This document shows positions 5,451-6,152 of a DNA stretch of 6,152 nt, one piece after another. The notes beneath the pieces were generated by a model that was not told where the DNA came from, searched no databases, and saw nothing but the letters and a program-made list of their open reading frames with translations. Location of the stretch: contig USEF01000102.1 in the NCBI GenBank assembly GCA_900553475.1, positions 1 through 6,152 on the forward strand, in the 5' to 3' direction. This DNA comes from an uncultured Collinsella sp. (GTDB lineage Bacteria > Actinomycetota > Coriobacteriia > Coriobacteriales > Coriobacteriaceae). Both the position numbers and the translations under genes were made by a program. Each line of letters begins with the position of its first letter. Within the stretch, counting starts at the first letter, position 1.

Positions 5451-5487
5451 TATGAAGTTTGAAGTACCTGTACCAAAAGGAGCTGTC

Positions 5488-6152
5488 GTGTCCCTTTCCA
5501 TCGGTATCGTGGGCCTGCCCAACGTGGGCAAGTCGACGCTGTTCACCGCGCTTACCAAAAAGACCGGCCTTGCCGCCAACTACCCGTTTGCCACGATCGA
5601 CCCCAACGTGGGTATCGTCGACGTGCCCGATAGCCGCCTGCAAAAGCTTGCCGACATCGTTAACCCCGGCCGCATTGTGCCGGCTACGGTCGAGTTTGTC
5701 GACATCGCGGGTCTGGTGAAGGGTGCCAACGAGGGCGAGGGCCTGGGCAACCAGTTCTTGGCAAACATCCGCGAGACCGATGCCATCTGCGAGGTCGTGC
5801 GCTACTTTAAGGACCCCAACGTCATGCGTGAGGTGGGCCGCACGGGCGAGTTCGTCGACCCCGCCGGTGACGCCGATACCATCATGACCGAGCTCATCCT
5901 GGCCGACATGGGCACGCTCGAGAAGCAGCTGCCCAAGCTCGAGAAGGAGGCCAAGCGCGACAAGGAGCTCATGCCCAAGTTCGAGGTGGCCAAGCGCCTG
6001 CTTGCCTGGCTCAACGAGGGAAAGCGCGCCGCATCCATGGAGATGACCGACGAGGAGCGTGCCGCCGCCAAGGGCCTGTTCCTGCTCACCATGAAGCCCA
6101 TCCTGTATGTGGCCAACGTGGACGAGGATATGCTCAACGAGGACCTGACGCC
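5488..6152 (+). CDS. ychF: redox-regulated ATPase/GTPase YchF (OLA1 family), 5' part
   Basis: This is the N-terminal 221 codons of YchF, a universally conserved ribosome-associated P-loop NTPase linked to translation and stress responses. The G1 loop is GLPNVGKST (9-17), and G3 is DIAGL (72-76) with Leu in place of the catalytic Gln, as in HAS-type GTPases. The G4 position reads NVDE (210-213) instead of NKxD, the hallmark of the YchF/OLA1 group that lets it prefer ATP. Residues about 134-175 form the charged, helical coiled-coil insertion (LEKQLPKLEKEAKRDKEL). The start is GTG at 5488-5490 with AAGGAG (5477-5482) 5 bases upstream. The family is usually about 360 residues with a C-terminal TGS domain, so roughly 140 residues lie beyond the window. 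It is a housekeeping gene next to the sugar unit, with its own likely promoter, and no functional link is suggested. Strong GC-ending codon bias fits a conserved, well-expressed gene. Confidence 0.97.
   Translation, partial: MSLSIGIVGLPNVGKSTLFTALTKKTGLAANYPFATIDPNVGIVDVPDSRLQKLADIVNPGRIVPATVEFVDIAGLVKGANEGEGLGNQFLANIRETDAICEVVRYFKDPNVMREVGRTGEFVDPAGDADTIMTELILADMGTLEKQLPKLEKEAKRDKELMPKFEVAKRLLAWLNEGKRAASMEMTDEERAAAKGLFLLTMKPILYVANVDEDMLNEDLT

Noticed and set aside
1..6152. Search by eye for IS elements, CRISPR arrays, tRNA/rRNA genes, attachment sites or toxin-antitoxin genes
   Set aside because: No transposase, regularly spaced repeats, cloverleaf or terminal inverted repeats were seen; all gene-length open stretches are explained by the five genes called.

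Overview
The window looks like a sugar-utilisation locus of a moderately GC-rich Gram-positive bacterium. My best guess is a gut actinobacterium of the Coriobacteriia (Collinsella-like). This rests on the style of the proteins, strong AGGAG-type ribosome binding sites, GTG starts and GC-ending codons in the glycosidase and ychF genes beside AT-rich promoter regions. It is recognition by eye, not a search.

Layout: two transcription units diverge from a 357-bp regulatory region (1894-2250). Leftward (minus strand) run a zinc-dependent medium-chain dehydrogenase (1893-868) and then a GntR/HutC-type regulator with a UTRA ligand domain (802-47). Rightward (plus strand) run an alpha-glucoside PTS permease EIICB (2251-3861), resembling Bacillus MalP/GlvC, and an NAD- and metal-dependent GH4 6-phospho-alpha-glucosidase (4017-5360), resembling GlvA/MalA. 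A separate housekeeping gene, ychF (GTG start at 5488), begins at the right edge and is cut off by the window end.

How it should work: the EIICB imports and phosphorylates an alpha-linked glucoside. Its EIIA partner is not in the window. The GH4 enzyme cleaves the 6'-phosphate product to glucose-6-phosphate plus an aglycone. The dehydrogenase could oxidise that aglycone if it is a polyol; this link is inference. The GntR protein is the natural candidate to control both units. Copies of a CTTGTCTA motif, matching the GTMTAKAC core known for HutC-type operators, lie inside or beside both divergent promoters, so the regulator would also be autoregulated.

Structured intergenic DNA is a recurring theme. 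Perfect 12-bp hairpins without a T tract lie between the two genes of each unit, a very GC-rich hairpin lies before ychF, and the permease mRNA leader can fold. I see no mobile element, CRISPR array, tRNA or rRNA gene. The content is an accessory catabolic cassette built from known families; its less usual points are the gene combination and the operator layout, not a wholly new system.
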